From: Gavia stellata
Lineage: Eukaryota > Chordata > Aves > Gaviiformes > Gaviidae
Assembly (NCBI RefSeq): GCF_030936135.1
Contig: NW_026776880.1
Coordinates: 87,105-151,104 of the forward strand
DNA: 64,000 nucleotides
Reading direction: 5' to 3'
Made by a program: the position numbers and the translations under genes. The notes beneath the pieces were generated by a model. The model ran no database searches. It worked only from the letters and a program-made list of their open reading frames with translations, and was not told where the DNA came from. Below, one piece after another: positions 35,274 through 46,317 of this stretch (the first letter of the stretch is position 1; each line of letters starts with the position of its first letter).

Positions 35274-36469
35274 CTGAAGAGCTTGACTAGGCAGGCTAAC
35301 AAAATGAGGCTTCCAAAAATAAGCCTCGGTTTGGTGGGTTGGTTTTGAGGTGGTTGCTTCATGGGTTCTGTTTGCTGAGAAGACATCTGCAGAAGACAGC
35401 TGCACGGGCACAAAGAGAAGACCAGCAAGGGGGTGGAAAAGAGTCTCTTGGAAGTGGCAGTCTGGGACTTCTCTTTTTGCTTGCCACGTTTGCTCATGGT
35501 GTTTGGAGGATTCATTGAACCACTACATTCCCAGAAAGTCCCAGGCTGGACAGCTCCCAAAAAACCAAACAGCGCAGGACTGCAAGAAAAACAACCAGGT
35601 GGTGAAGCCCTCCTCCAGAGCCATATGGTGATGTGCTCCTCACACGCTTCAAAACTAGTGTGGGCAATCCCAGACTGTGGGCAATCCTAGAAAACAGCAG
35701 TGGAACAGGTATTTTTATTCCCATTTGGAAATTCCTAGCCAACAGCTGTACAACGTTCCTGCAGTCTCCTAGAGACAGTCATTCCTAGCAAGTCCTGTGA
35801 AAGTCCTTGAATGCATCCCAATTCTTCATCTCCTAGGGCCTCCTGGGAAAGTCCTCATTTCTCCCTCGTTTTGCTGTGCCAAAAAGCCACACTGCACATT
35901 CCCACAACGGAAAGGCTGCCTGCGCAGAGTCGGACTACACCTGATGAGGACACAAATGCCGCACCTCTTCCCAGACCCCTCCTGTTTATTGCACAGGGAT
36001 TAGTCAACTCTGCGGCCCACCGCTCTTAATGCTTCCTAGAGAGCTTTCACCCTTCACAGGTGGCATTGGCGCAGGGGTGCAATCCACTTCTCTGCCTTTG
36101 AAGAAACCTGCAACTCACAGAAGGCCCCTTCTGGCCGAGATAAAAGGTGGCCCCCAAAACATTCCCCTCAGCCCCTTTAAATGACCACCTGGAGAGCTCC
36201 TGTTTCACCTGGGAGCCACCTCCCTGCTCCTCTGGTCACTCTCACCTCGCCCTCACCCGCTACCTAAGAGATACACAAGCAGCACAAAGTCCACGTCTGT
36301 GGCAACACAGAAGGCTCAGCCGAGCTCCCCAGGCTGAAGGTAGAAGACATTCAGACAGCAGAGACTTGGCAGACTGACAAAAGGGTTTCGACTATGTCCC
36401 TGCTTTCCATCTACAGCTTGAATAGAACTAGACACTATGTTTACTGCCTACACTCAGAAGAGTCTGGCT

Positions 36470-38520
36470 GAGGTTTTTGCACCAGTGAACAGGGCATAAA
36501 CAAGAAAGTGTGTATTTTGCACTGAAGCAAAAAAGCCTCACCTTGCTTAGCTGAAGCTTTCTTCATTTTAGTTACAATATCTGTAGGTTGCGTATAGTCT
36601 ACATACAGAACAAGTCCTGCGTTGCCCAAGCGAGGGAACTTCTGTCTGGATATAAAATACACACAGGTATGACACCATCTCGGTACCTTTATAGGCATAG
36701 AATATACACAGAAAACATGCAGCAAGTATAAACAGAATCATACGCATAGACGCATAGAGATACACATAAATATATGTCTTTTGCAAACTCAGATACACAC
36801 CCCCCCATGCACGGTCTATACAGAACACCCACAGACACTATATTCTCTGCCTGCAGGAAGAGAAGCCTCAGCTGACCTCACCTCGCTGAGGCTTTTTTCC
36901 TCTCTTGATTCAGAAGATAGATTATCTACGCATAAAAAGAGTATACAGACACAGGAAGCACAACCATGTTTTTCTCTCCGTAGATGCACTCTCTACACAG
37001 AACACACACATAGAACATGCAGAATAGACATACAATGTGTTAATTGTGTACATACTACACAAAACAGTCAGGTAAGGGGAAGCTACGCTTCATGTCTTTA
37101 TGTTGAATACGAATGTCGATGTCTTCATGTTGAATCGATACTGTCTCTGCACGGAACACAGACATTTTCAAGGTCAAGGGAGGAAGGTCATTTTTCTCTG
37201 TGTGTGGAGCATACGCTGTCCTGACTTGGAACACATGCACATGAATACGCACACTTTACATGCAGACATACACAGAGAGAAAGGCAAGGTATGTTTTTTC
37301 TCTCTGCATAGAGCTCACGTATTGCCGTTATATAGAATATGTCCTAACTCTACGTAGAGTAGATACAAAGAGCTGAGGCAGGTCTTCTCTGCTTACAGAA
37401 GAGAGCCTCTTTCCATAGAAGACTATAGAAGACCCATACAGTCACGCTTTTCTGTCTTTATGCACAAGAGATCCTAACTACCAAATACACACAGGGCTGA
37501 AGAGAGGATTTGGTTTATCTCTATCGAATATATTCGACAGGAGAGGAAGGCTTGTCAATCTTTTCTTTGAATACAGCCTATGCATATGTGGAATATAGGC
37601 AGGCAAGGTGATGAGAGGCTTTTCTGTCTGCATAGAGAATATATGGGCTCAATATAACACATGTACATATAAAGGCAGTGCCTCACCTACCTCTACATCT
37701 AATAACGACCATCTGTGTGCACACAACATGCCAGCAACAAGGGGAGGCTTTTCTGTCACTATACAGACTACATACTGTCTTCCTCAAGACTACGCATGGA
37801 CGGGCAAAGCCAGGCTTGCTTTCTCAGTATGCAGCGTATACCAGGATATACTTTGCCTATCAGAAAAGAGATGGTGAGGCTTTTCTCTCCAGATACAGAC
37901 TCTAATTCTTCTGCAGATAGACTGCATGCAGGCAAAGCATGTCTACTCATGGACTAGATACTGCCAAGGCAGGGCTTTTGGGTCTGCTTATGCAATGAAA
38001 ACTGGCTGTATAGAGAACAGAAACCAACAGAATATGAAGGTGAGGCAATAGCTTTCTGTCACCATACAGACTATAAAATGGCTGTATGAAGAATACATAT
38101 GGAGAGCACTACACACCACTTTCCTGTTGGGATGCAAAACGTATTCTGGTGATGGAGCAGAGACGGGCCAGGTGAGGCAGGGCCTTCCCACCCACCTGTG
38201 TGTGACATCTGGGGAGTGTCTCTGTACATCAGGCACACTCTGCCTATAGAAGCACACAAACAGGGGAGGTGAGGCTTTTCTCTTTGCAGAGCAAAGACTT
38301 GGTGCACGCAGGTAGTAAGTATGAGGCTCTTCTGCCTGTATGCGGAATACAGGCTGTCTACAGAGCAGAGAGGTATCTCTGTACTTAGAACATACACTGC
38401 TCATCTGCACAACAGACCCAGAGAGGCAGGGGACGGTGGGGCGCTCCTGCCCATACACAGGCAATGCCCTCTTTGTAGAGCACAGGCAGAAGGGTGAGGC
38501 AAGGCAAGGCAAGGCTGCCG
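36470..38520. repeat. Degenerate satellite-like tandem array
   Basis: A loose repeat built round GGTGAGGCTTTTCTSTCTG followed by CATACAGAATA- or CTATACAGACTA-like sequence and CTGTCT. Recognisable cores occur near 36886, 37301, 37606, 37744, 37872, 38039, 38267 and 38320, roughly every 70-140 bp. The left part also carries the core in reverse orientation (AAGCCTCACCTTGC near 36535). Open frames here change strand and frame between units and are not genes. Confidence 0.6.
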
Positions 38521-39159
38521 GGGGGCTGGCAGCTATCAGAGCTCTCCTCTTGCAGCTAGGTAGAGGCACCCTTCTGCCAACCTGGCCTGAAGTTTCCAGT
38601 GGCTTGCAGCTCACTGGGTGCTCAGGGCCACCATGCTCCAGGGAGGCTGAGGAGGCTCATCAGGCCCTCATCCCAATGACATCCAGGGGGAAGAGCCCGG
38701 GGCTCTGGCAGGATTGTCCTCAGGAAGGCTCAAGTAGGAGCAAACACATCCTGCTGCTTAGCACCACTGGGCTGGTGGCACAGTCAGGGCTTCGGCTCCT
38801 ATGACCACAGGACCCTTCCTCAAGGAGCACAAGGAATAAGGACTGCCGGCCCAGGGACACGGCTCCCTTGACTGAGCGCACAAGAGAGTCTCTGCGAGCA
38901 GGCTGGCTAACCCAGTGAGGAAGGCCTGCAACCACATACACCACCACAGCCTTCTCCGACCCTGCAGGCACGGTGCCGGGGGCAGCGAGGAGGCATCCAG
39001 GGGACAGCAGCACAGAGCAGTATCGTCTCACACCCCATGTGTGAAAGCAGAATGACGGGGCCACTGTCTCCACCCTCCGCTGGACTCCCTGTCCACAGAC
39101 ACAGAAAAACTGACCAAGGTTAAGGGCATGCTGGGCTGCGGCCACCATTCGGCTGTAGA

Positions 39160-40045
39160 ATTTAAAAAACTGAGGGAAGTGAGCAAACCAGCAGGATCAC
39201 AATGCTGGACTTCAGCAGAGTAGACTGCCGCTTCCTGAAGAGCTTCTAGGCAAGAGTCAACAGGAGACCGGCCTGGAGGGCAAAGGGGCCCAGGGCAACT
39301 GGTTGAACTTCAGGGACCACAGCCCCCACCTCCCCAGGCACCAGAAGGGTCCATGCCAAAACACAGGGTCCGTCACAAGTAGCAGAAGGCCAGCACTGAC
39401 GGACAGGAAACTCCTGAGACACCTCAAACACCAAAAAGGAAGAACACACGAGGCACAGACAGAGATGGGATACCCAGGAGGAACAGAGAGACATTGCGCA
39501 AGCATACAGGAATGGACTGTGGAAAGCCGCTGGAGGCAAACTAGGAAGAGATGAAGGACAACAGGAAGGACTTCTGGAAGGCTACTGGAAGCTAAGGGAA
39601 ATGCAAGCCACTGCTCAACAGGAAGGGAACTTACTGGCAAAGGACAAAGGAAAAGCTAGAGAAGATGCTACACGGGGCAGAGGTGTGTGGGCAGGGGGTT
39701 GGGTGTGTGTTTTGGGGGGGTGTTTGCCCCACTTCTCTCTCCTACTTCTCTCCCTCACTGGAGGAAACAAAGCCAGACTCTTCTTGAGGGGCACACTGGA
39801 TGGACAAGGGGCAATGGACAAGGTGCAGATTCTGACTCAAGACAAGGGAAGTTGCTCACCACGAGGCTGCCCAAGCACTGGAACAAGTTGCCAGGGATGA
39901 TGCTGATCTCCCTCCTTGGAGATACCCCAAACGGGACTGGACACAGCCCTGAGCAACATGATCTGACTGGACCTGCTCCGAGCAGGAAATCAGACCAGAT
40001 GGCATCAGGAGGACACCCCCCCACCTACCAAATTCTATGAATCCC
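39160..40045 (+). mobile_element. Degraded CR1 LINE remnants
   Basis: The sequence at 39195-39330 resembles the CR1 linker between endonuclease and RT (ACAATGCTGGACTTCAGCAG, then GGGCAACTGGTTGAACTTC). The sequence at 39830-40040 resembles a CR1 3' end (GAGCAACATGATCTGACTGG, ACCTGCTCCGAGCAGG, ending TTCTATGAAT). The parts between are unclear, with no intact frame. Confidence 0.6.
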
Positions 40046-42484
40046 CAGAGATTTCTCACGTCACTCCAGTATTCTCCCAATTCATCACCAGCAACTGCTC
40101 ATGTTAAGACCTCTACAAAAGCGTTTGCGGAGCACTACACTTGCTCCGAGGACATCAGGGGAGTTGCTGGAGACAACCAGCCTTACCTTCCATCACTTCT
40201 AGAGAACAAAAGCATGGCAAGCCTAGGCCACACTAAAGCCATTGCAAACAGGTAACAGAAAGGAAGGCAGAGTTTCAAGGCTAGGTCTTCCCATCTGAAG
40301 CCATCTGAGGCCAGATGGGGCAAGTAAAACAGTTCTGGAAAGCACAGGGCTGGCAGGAACATGAGAAGACACAGGACAGCTCCTCCTGGGGAAAGCTGGC
40401 CGTGTTCAGCTCAAGTTCCTCCCCCCACCTTTCTTTCCCCTGGCAGGAAGAAGGAAGCACATTCAGCTAACCTTGCTTTCACCCTGTTGTGGAGGGCACC
40501 CAGGAACTCAGTGAACTGGTCAGACTCTTGGGCAGTATCTGATACAGAGACATACCCCTTCGGGCTAAATAGAAGAGTCTTTATATCTATTTTATAGAAA
40601 TCTACAGACAGATATCATTATTTACAGAATTATAAAATATCAGTACTTTTACAGAAATATCTTTCCTAAAAGCATTCCCATTTAAATATAACTGCCGGCA
40701 GGACTACGCTTCAAGCACAGAGAACCACATACAGCAAAGGGAAAGCATGTGGACTCAGGACAGCTATCTCAGGATGGCTCAGATGCGATATTGCTCTGCA
40801 AGGGTCCACAACAACTACAAACCTCGCTACTGGCCTCCCCACAGGCAACAAGTGTTCCTCGCTTGCTTTTCCCAAATGCAAGATGCTACCATAAGCACCA
40901 GATACGACACTGACTTTACCAAGCAGAAAGGGGAATCCCTCCACCCTACCAAATGAATTCACCTTGGGAAGGCAGAGAGGAAGGAACCAAGGAGATTGCC
41001 CTTCAGGAATGCAATAAGCCTTGGATAGAATAGGCAGATCTAAGAACAGAGATGAATTTTTATTAAATGCATCAAGTGGAAGGTATTTTGTTCTTGGCCT
41101 TTTCCCACTTTCTAGCAAGAAGTAATGCATTTCAAAGCAAAGGTTATTCTAGGATAATCTGAGGTGCTGCTGCTAAATGTCCCCATTTTGTGTGGCTGGG
41201 TGCAAGCAGACCTGTCAGACAGACAGACAGGAGGTGCCAGGTACTGGTACTGGCAGGATACGCACATCACAAAAGCTAGGAGAAGGGAGAACAGGCTACA
41301 CATGGGTTTCAGTCAGGTCAAAGCATCCCGCATCGCCACTGAGCACGAGTGTGAACACGAGCTACAGCTACACTAGCTTGTGAAATCTGGACTAGGTGTC
41401 AGCTAACCACGGCATTCGTTTCTACCACATTTTGCTTCTGCTCAGCTTTTCACCTCCACAATACTCTTGCTTTGCAACTTGAATTTCTTACCATCAAGCT
41501 TGAAAGACATCTGAGAGCGGGTCCCCACTCTGTATCACAGAGAAGCCCACTTGGTGACCAGTCTGCTCTAGTCTCCTCACCTTAGCTTCAAGCTCATCAG
41601 AAGATGCTGCAACAGACGAACAGCATCACTACACTGCGATACAGAAGAAAAACAAAGCAGAGCGACTCATTTCTGGGCTGCCAAACACCAGAATGCAGCA
41701 AATTCTGCAAGCGGGTACTTAGCAGGGAAAGCAATGTGCAAGCCAATGCACTTTAAACTAGACCCTACAAGACTTTCACAAGCAGGAGGGCAGGGAGGCT
41801 TCTCTGAAAGCGAGTCCCCTCCTCCCACCGTGAGCAGCAGAGATGGGAGAGCAACAGGCACCCACACCACAAGCAAAGACACGCTCATGACACTGCTCTG
41901 AAAAGGTGACTACATACCACCATACTCCATACCATTCAGCACTGCCACTTGTTAAAAAGCAAGCAGGGTTTTACTAAAATGAAATAAGGACGGCTTTCTC
42001 ATCAGGTAAGTATTAGCAAGTATCTCCAGCACTCTCAAATGCCCAAAAAACCAAAGCAGATCAGCTGTGGCCCATGCTGATGTGCCCGTTCATTACAGGG
42101 CATCCTGTGATTAGGTTCATCACCTAAGAACACACCATTCTTTGAAGTTTGCTGTCAGGTTCCTCTTTTGGCTACTAAAGAAAGGAAAGTTAGTCAGGAC
42201 AGAGCACAGCCCAGCAGAAGTGTCATTCAGACAGGGTGCTACAATGAAAGACTGACCTATTAAAATAAATACTGTACTGTAGGACAAAAACTACCCTCCC
42301 ACACAAAAAATCCCTGTTTTGTATTGAATGATTCCTGAAAGATTACCCAGATAAACTGTTCTAATTGTGATTATGAACCATTCCTTCCCTAGAAAAATGT
42401 CATCAAGACTGGTATTTTTATTCTTAAACAGAAAATTTGTGTATTTCAAAGGATTTAAATATTTTAAACCATTGTTTCCATAAA
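40046..42484. other. No gene recognised; small (AGAC)n run
   Basis: No exon or transposon recognised. A short (AGAC)n repeat lies at 41216-41231. Confidence 0.45.
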
Positions 42485-43332
42485 TGCAATTTCTCCTTAA
42501 TAATGTCATAATCCTGATTCTTTGAAGTAAAATACATTATAATTACATTTCCATGACTGCTGTGCTCTGCTCTGTAGTATTGTTTATTGCATTGAGATTT
42601 CAAGTGGAAAAAATCTCCAAGTCCAATAATCAAGGAAAAGCACCAAAAATTGCAAAGTATCTCTTTGAATTCTTGAAGAACAGACAAAATGTAAACAGTA
42701 CATCCCCCTCTGTTTTTCAACAAGTCTACTTACTGGAATATGAAAGACTAGAACATTTTAGAATAAAACCTCAGACTCAGTTTTAATTATATTCCCTCCA
42801 AACCTCAGGAGAACACCCACGCAAAAGTGTGTTCTCTCAGCAAGAAAATCCCTGGTCCAAAGAAAGATTTTAAAACAGAAAAAAAAGATGGCAGGCATGC
42901 TTGCAATATTTGTTTTAGAGCATCCCAAGACTTTGGAATTGTGTGTTACCTGAGGATTGCCTATCAAAAGAAAAATAAGAATAAAAATTAAGTATGAAAT
43001 CCATTTCTGTGCACACATTTTACTACGGGGATGGGAGAAAAGCTATAGAAATAATTTACTGCAGTAGCCATTTGAAATGCTGAGAAACACTTCGGTAACA
43101 CCTAAATATATTCCCTGTTTTCATTGTGATACTCCAGCTCTGGATGGGGGGAGCAGAATACAGAGATCCAGTAATACCACACTATACCATCTTTAATTCT
43201 CAATAAAACCTACGAAACTCATAAAAATACCCACTTGCCATATGGCATTTTTGTCAATATGTTAGATAAGGAGCATACAAATCACAGTAACTGAGTCTCA
43301 CTGCAGCTGAAAAACATTTGACAAAGTGAGTG
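42485..43332. repeat. Paralogous segment, CpG-depleted copy
   Basis: 42485-42655 and 43068-43332 align with 15645-15815 and 15820-16095. About 410 bp between them (42656-43067) has no counterpart in the other copy. At least nine CpGs of the 15.6-kb copy appear here as TpG or CpA, the pattern left by deamination of methylated CpG. The alignment runs to the last base before the LTR of unit 1. Confidence 0.85.
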
Positions 43333-43958
43333 TGAATGAAGGGTTAAATCACTGACGGTCCCTGGCTGAGACCCTACTGTCATACATAAAAGCTTTACTT
43401 GCATAGTTTTAGTTATTTGCTGAGTAGAGTTGATAATAGGATGTCTCAAGACGTCTGACTCCCTTCCTGACAAGATCAAATGGGCCTTGAGGTAGCTCAT
43501 TATGCCTCCTGAGTATATCCTTGATGACAGGGACTCGGGACGTTTGTGTCAAGATAAGTGCCAAAGAACTAGTTCAAAGTGACCCTTTTGTAACATTCCG
43601 AGGCCAAAGGATGGATGGGCCAATTCCATGACCATGTATGGACAAAGGAAGCCCGAAGTTCAACTAGCAGACGGTGTGAGGAAGGCTATGAACGACCACC
43701 GGAGGGTGAAAAGACCCTAATCCTAATTTCACTGCGCATGCTTGGACTATGCAAATGAATTCCGGGAACTCATCCACATGAGACCGCCCTTTTTAGAATC
43801 CTGATGAATATGCATGATGTTTCTGTATCTGAACTGAGGTGCTTTGCTAACCCGTTGGAGCACTCGTGGTGGACAAATCCCCAGTGCTGCCCAGCGCTGT
43901 ATTAAAGGATGCCTGCTTAATAACCAACTAGTTGTTACTGAGTTACTTTGTTGTTTCA
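43333..43958 (+). mobile_element. ERV-C LTR, unit 1
   Basis: A 626-bp LTR from TGAATGAAGGGTTAAATC to TTGTTGTTTCA, with short inverted ends (TGAA/TTCA). It has a U3 with TGCGCATGC and ATGCAAATGAATTC, and an ATTAAA poly(A)-type signal about 55 bp before the end. Gag follows on the same strand. The LTR at 53950 is nearly identical (about six differences seen). Confidence 0.85.
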
Positions 43959-43960
43959 GT

Positions 43961-43980
43961 TTCGGCGACCCCGATGGGAC
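43961..43980 (+). other. ERV-C primer-binding-site region, unit 1
   Basis: Two bases after the LTR end comes TTCGGCGACCCCGATGGGAC. It sits where the primer-binding site should be but lacks the usual TGG start, so it is either mutated or pairs with an unusual primer. The tRNA is not assigned. Confidence 0.4.
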
Positions 43981-44205
43981 AATCTCTGTCCGGCTGCAGG
44001 AACCTCTGAGTCGGCGACTCCCTAGGCCGGCCCCGGAGAATTCTCTGGAGGGACTCACCGGTTCGGCGGATCCTCGCGGGGGCAGACAAGGACCTCTGGT
44101 AATTAATGGTTGGAGTTAATGGTTGTTATTTTACTGTGATAGTAATTGTTAGTTGTGTGTAGTGTTCGTGCCCCGACCCCTGTCCTTGTGTCCTATAAAT
44201 TCAGA

Positions 44206-45686
44206 ATGGGGAACCAACAAGGCGGAGTGTTGAAAAAGAGCCCTTTGGGCTGCATTTTAGACCACTTTAGAAAGATATCGGGGGACCACCTGGAGGGACT
44301 GTAAATCGTGAGACCTTCATTAAATATTGTAACCAGTGGTGGCCTTTAGACAAGCTAGATGATGGAGAAAAATGGCCTTTTAACGGAACTTTAAGGTACA
44401 ACACTTGGTTGCAGCTTATGTTATTTCTGCGCCGAGAAGGAAAATGGGATGAAGGGGTTTATGCAGATACGTTCTTCACTTTGCGAAATCACCCTGAATG
44501 GCAAAAAGAATGCGGAATCAATTTAGCACCCCAGGACCCTATGGTCCTGGCGATAGAAAAAGAGAACAAGAAGCAAAATAGGAAGCTAAAAAGATGCTGC
44601 TCGGCTTGCAGCATTGGGCAAAGATGTTTAAAGATTGGTTGACAGAATGAGAGATTAGAGGATTGCTTGCCTCCACCAGAAGGAGAAGGTGATAGAGAAG
44701 GAGATGCTGGCACTGTTGGGGGTGAAGAATCAGAGGCAAGGGAAAGGGAAGAGATTAATGTTAAGTTTTCTCCCATCATTACCAGAATGCAAAGTAAAGT
44801 GGGACCTATCATACAGGCTCCACTAAGACAGGCAATGGGAGGACCTGTCAGAATTAAAGTACCTTTCGCTTTAGCAGATTTAGAGGGATGGCGAGCTACT
44901 GCAGGTGATTACCGGGATGACCCCGAAAAGGTTGCTAAAGGCTTTGAATTGATTGTTAAAACCCAGGGCCCTGATTGGGAAGATGTGGATGCAATGTTGG
45001 ATGCGGTGTTTAGTGAGTCAGAGAAGCAGATGGTTGTGAGAGCGGCTAGAACCCAGGTACAGGCTCTGGTTTTGGCTGGAACTCTGCCCAGAACAGTGGA
45101 TAACCATGTTCCGATTACTAATCCTGGTTGGGCCCCTAATCAGATGGGAGCCCGGAATTTGTTAGCGCGGTACAGGGAATGGATTGCTTATGGAATGAGA
45201 AATGCTGTCCCAAAATCAGTGAAGTGGTCTAAATTGTATGAAATTAAACAAGATAGAAAAGAATCCCCTGCTGATTTTTTGAACCGATTAAAAGAAGGAA
45301 TGCAGAAATATACCCCTTTAGACCCTACCTCTCGGGAGGGAAAGGGTCATTTGACATTCCTGCTTTTGGGACAGTCGGTGGATGATATCAGGAGAAAGTT
45401 ACAGAAAGTGCAAGGGACAGATATGAGAGATTTAGAGAAATTGTTGGAGGCTGCCTGGCAAGTGTATCGGAATAGGGATAGTCAGAAAGAAAGAGTAATG
45501 AGCAAAACAATTGCCAATGCTACAGTGGCTGCCTTACGTACCACGGGGGGCCAGGTACCCCCTCGGAACCCATCAAGAAACAACACTGTTGGAGGGAGGG
45601 GGGCCATGAGAAGCGGTGTAAGTGCCCCACCTAGGGGAAATCAAGCCCTCCTGAAAGATCAGTGTGCTTACTGCAAGCAAATGGGG
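44206..45686 (+). pseudogene. ERV-C gag, unit 1: frameshifted, stopped, cut in the zinc finger
   Basis: ATG at 44206 opens a gammaretrovirus-like gag with a Met-Gly start (MGNQQGGVLKKSPLGCILD). A run of five Gs shifts the frame after about 28 codons. The matrix continues with QWWPLDKLDD in a frame that ends at a TGA at 44640-44642. From 44667 a 381-codon frame covers the proline/acidic linker and the capsid, with a major-homology-like motif (ESPADFLNRLKEGMQKYTPL), and reaches CAYCKQMG, the first half of a CCHC zinc finger. There, at about 45686, retroviral sequence stops and host-like DNA begins, so the remaining codons to 45812 are foreign. No functional Gag is possible. Confidence 0.9.
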
Positions 45687-46317
45687 CTCGGGGCTCACCT
45701 GTGGGCAGGGCATTTTGCCAGACGAGGTCCAAGCAGTGCCGGCCAAGGCCGTAGAGGGGCTGGAGAGAGCTGGGCAGCTCCAGGATCTCGGCGTGTTAGC
45801 CCCGGGCAGTGATGCCCCCTCGCCAGCTAGGTGCCAGCTGAGTCTTCTGCACTCAGCCAGTCCCTGCCTGCTCCCCCGGGGCTCCCGCAGCTCCTTCCCA
45901 GGGTCAGATCCAGCTCGCTGGCAGTGATGCTGGTGCTGGGGCAGTGATAGTGATGCCAGTACCGGGGCGGTGATGCTGGTACTGGGGCAGCGATGGAGGC
46001 CTCTGTCCTCCTGGCATTGATGCTGATCAGAGTGATGTCTCCCACGGGTGCCCGCCACCCGGAGCAATGCTCCATCTACCCATCCTCTCAGTGGCCATCC
46101 CCAGCCCAGCTCAGCCACCCGCGGGGTGGGCAGGGGCTGCATTAACCCCCCCATCCCCCCTCCCGCTGTGCAAATGACCGCCAGCAGAGAGAGGCACTAC
46201 AAAGCAAAGAGCCAACTCTTTTAATGAATTAAGCCAAAAAGGGGGATCTGGGAGAGGGCTGGGGCTGGAGCATGTGGGTGCAGGTCTCTGCCTCCAGATG
46301 TCCTCTGCATGCGGGTG
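45687..46317. other. 3' end of host-like cassette, with GTGATGCTGGT minisatellite
   Basis: GC-rich non-coding sequence downstream of gene B. A short minisatellite (21-27 bp units with GTGATGCTGGTRCTGGGGC) occupies about 45921-45994. A minus-strand ATTAAA at 46220-46225 could be the poly(A) signal of gene B. Confidence 0.6.
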
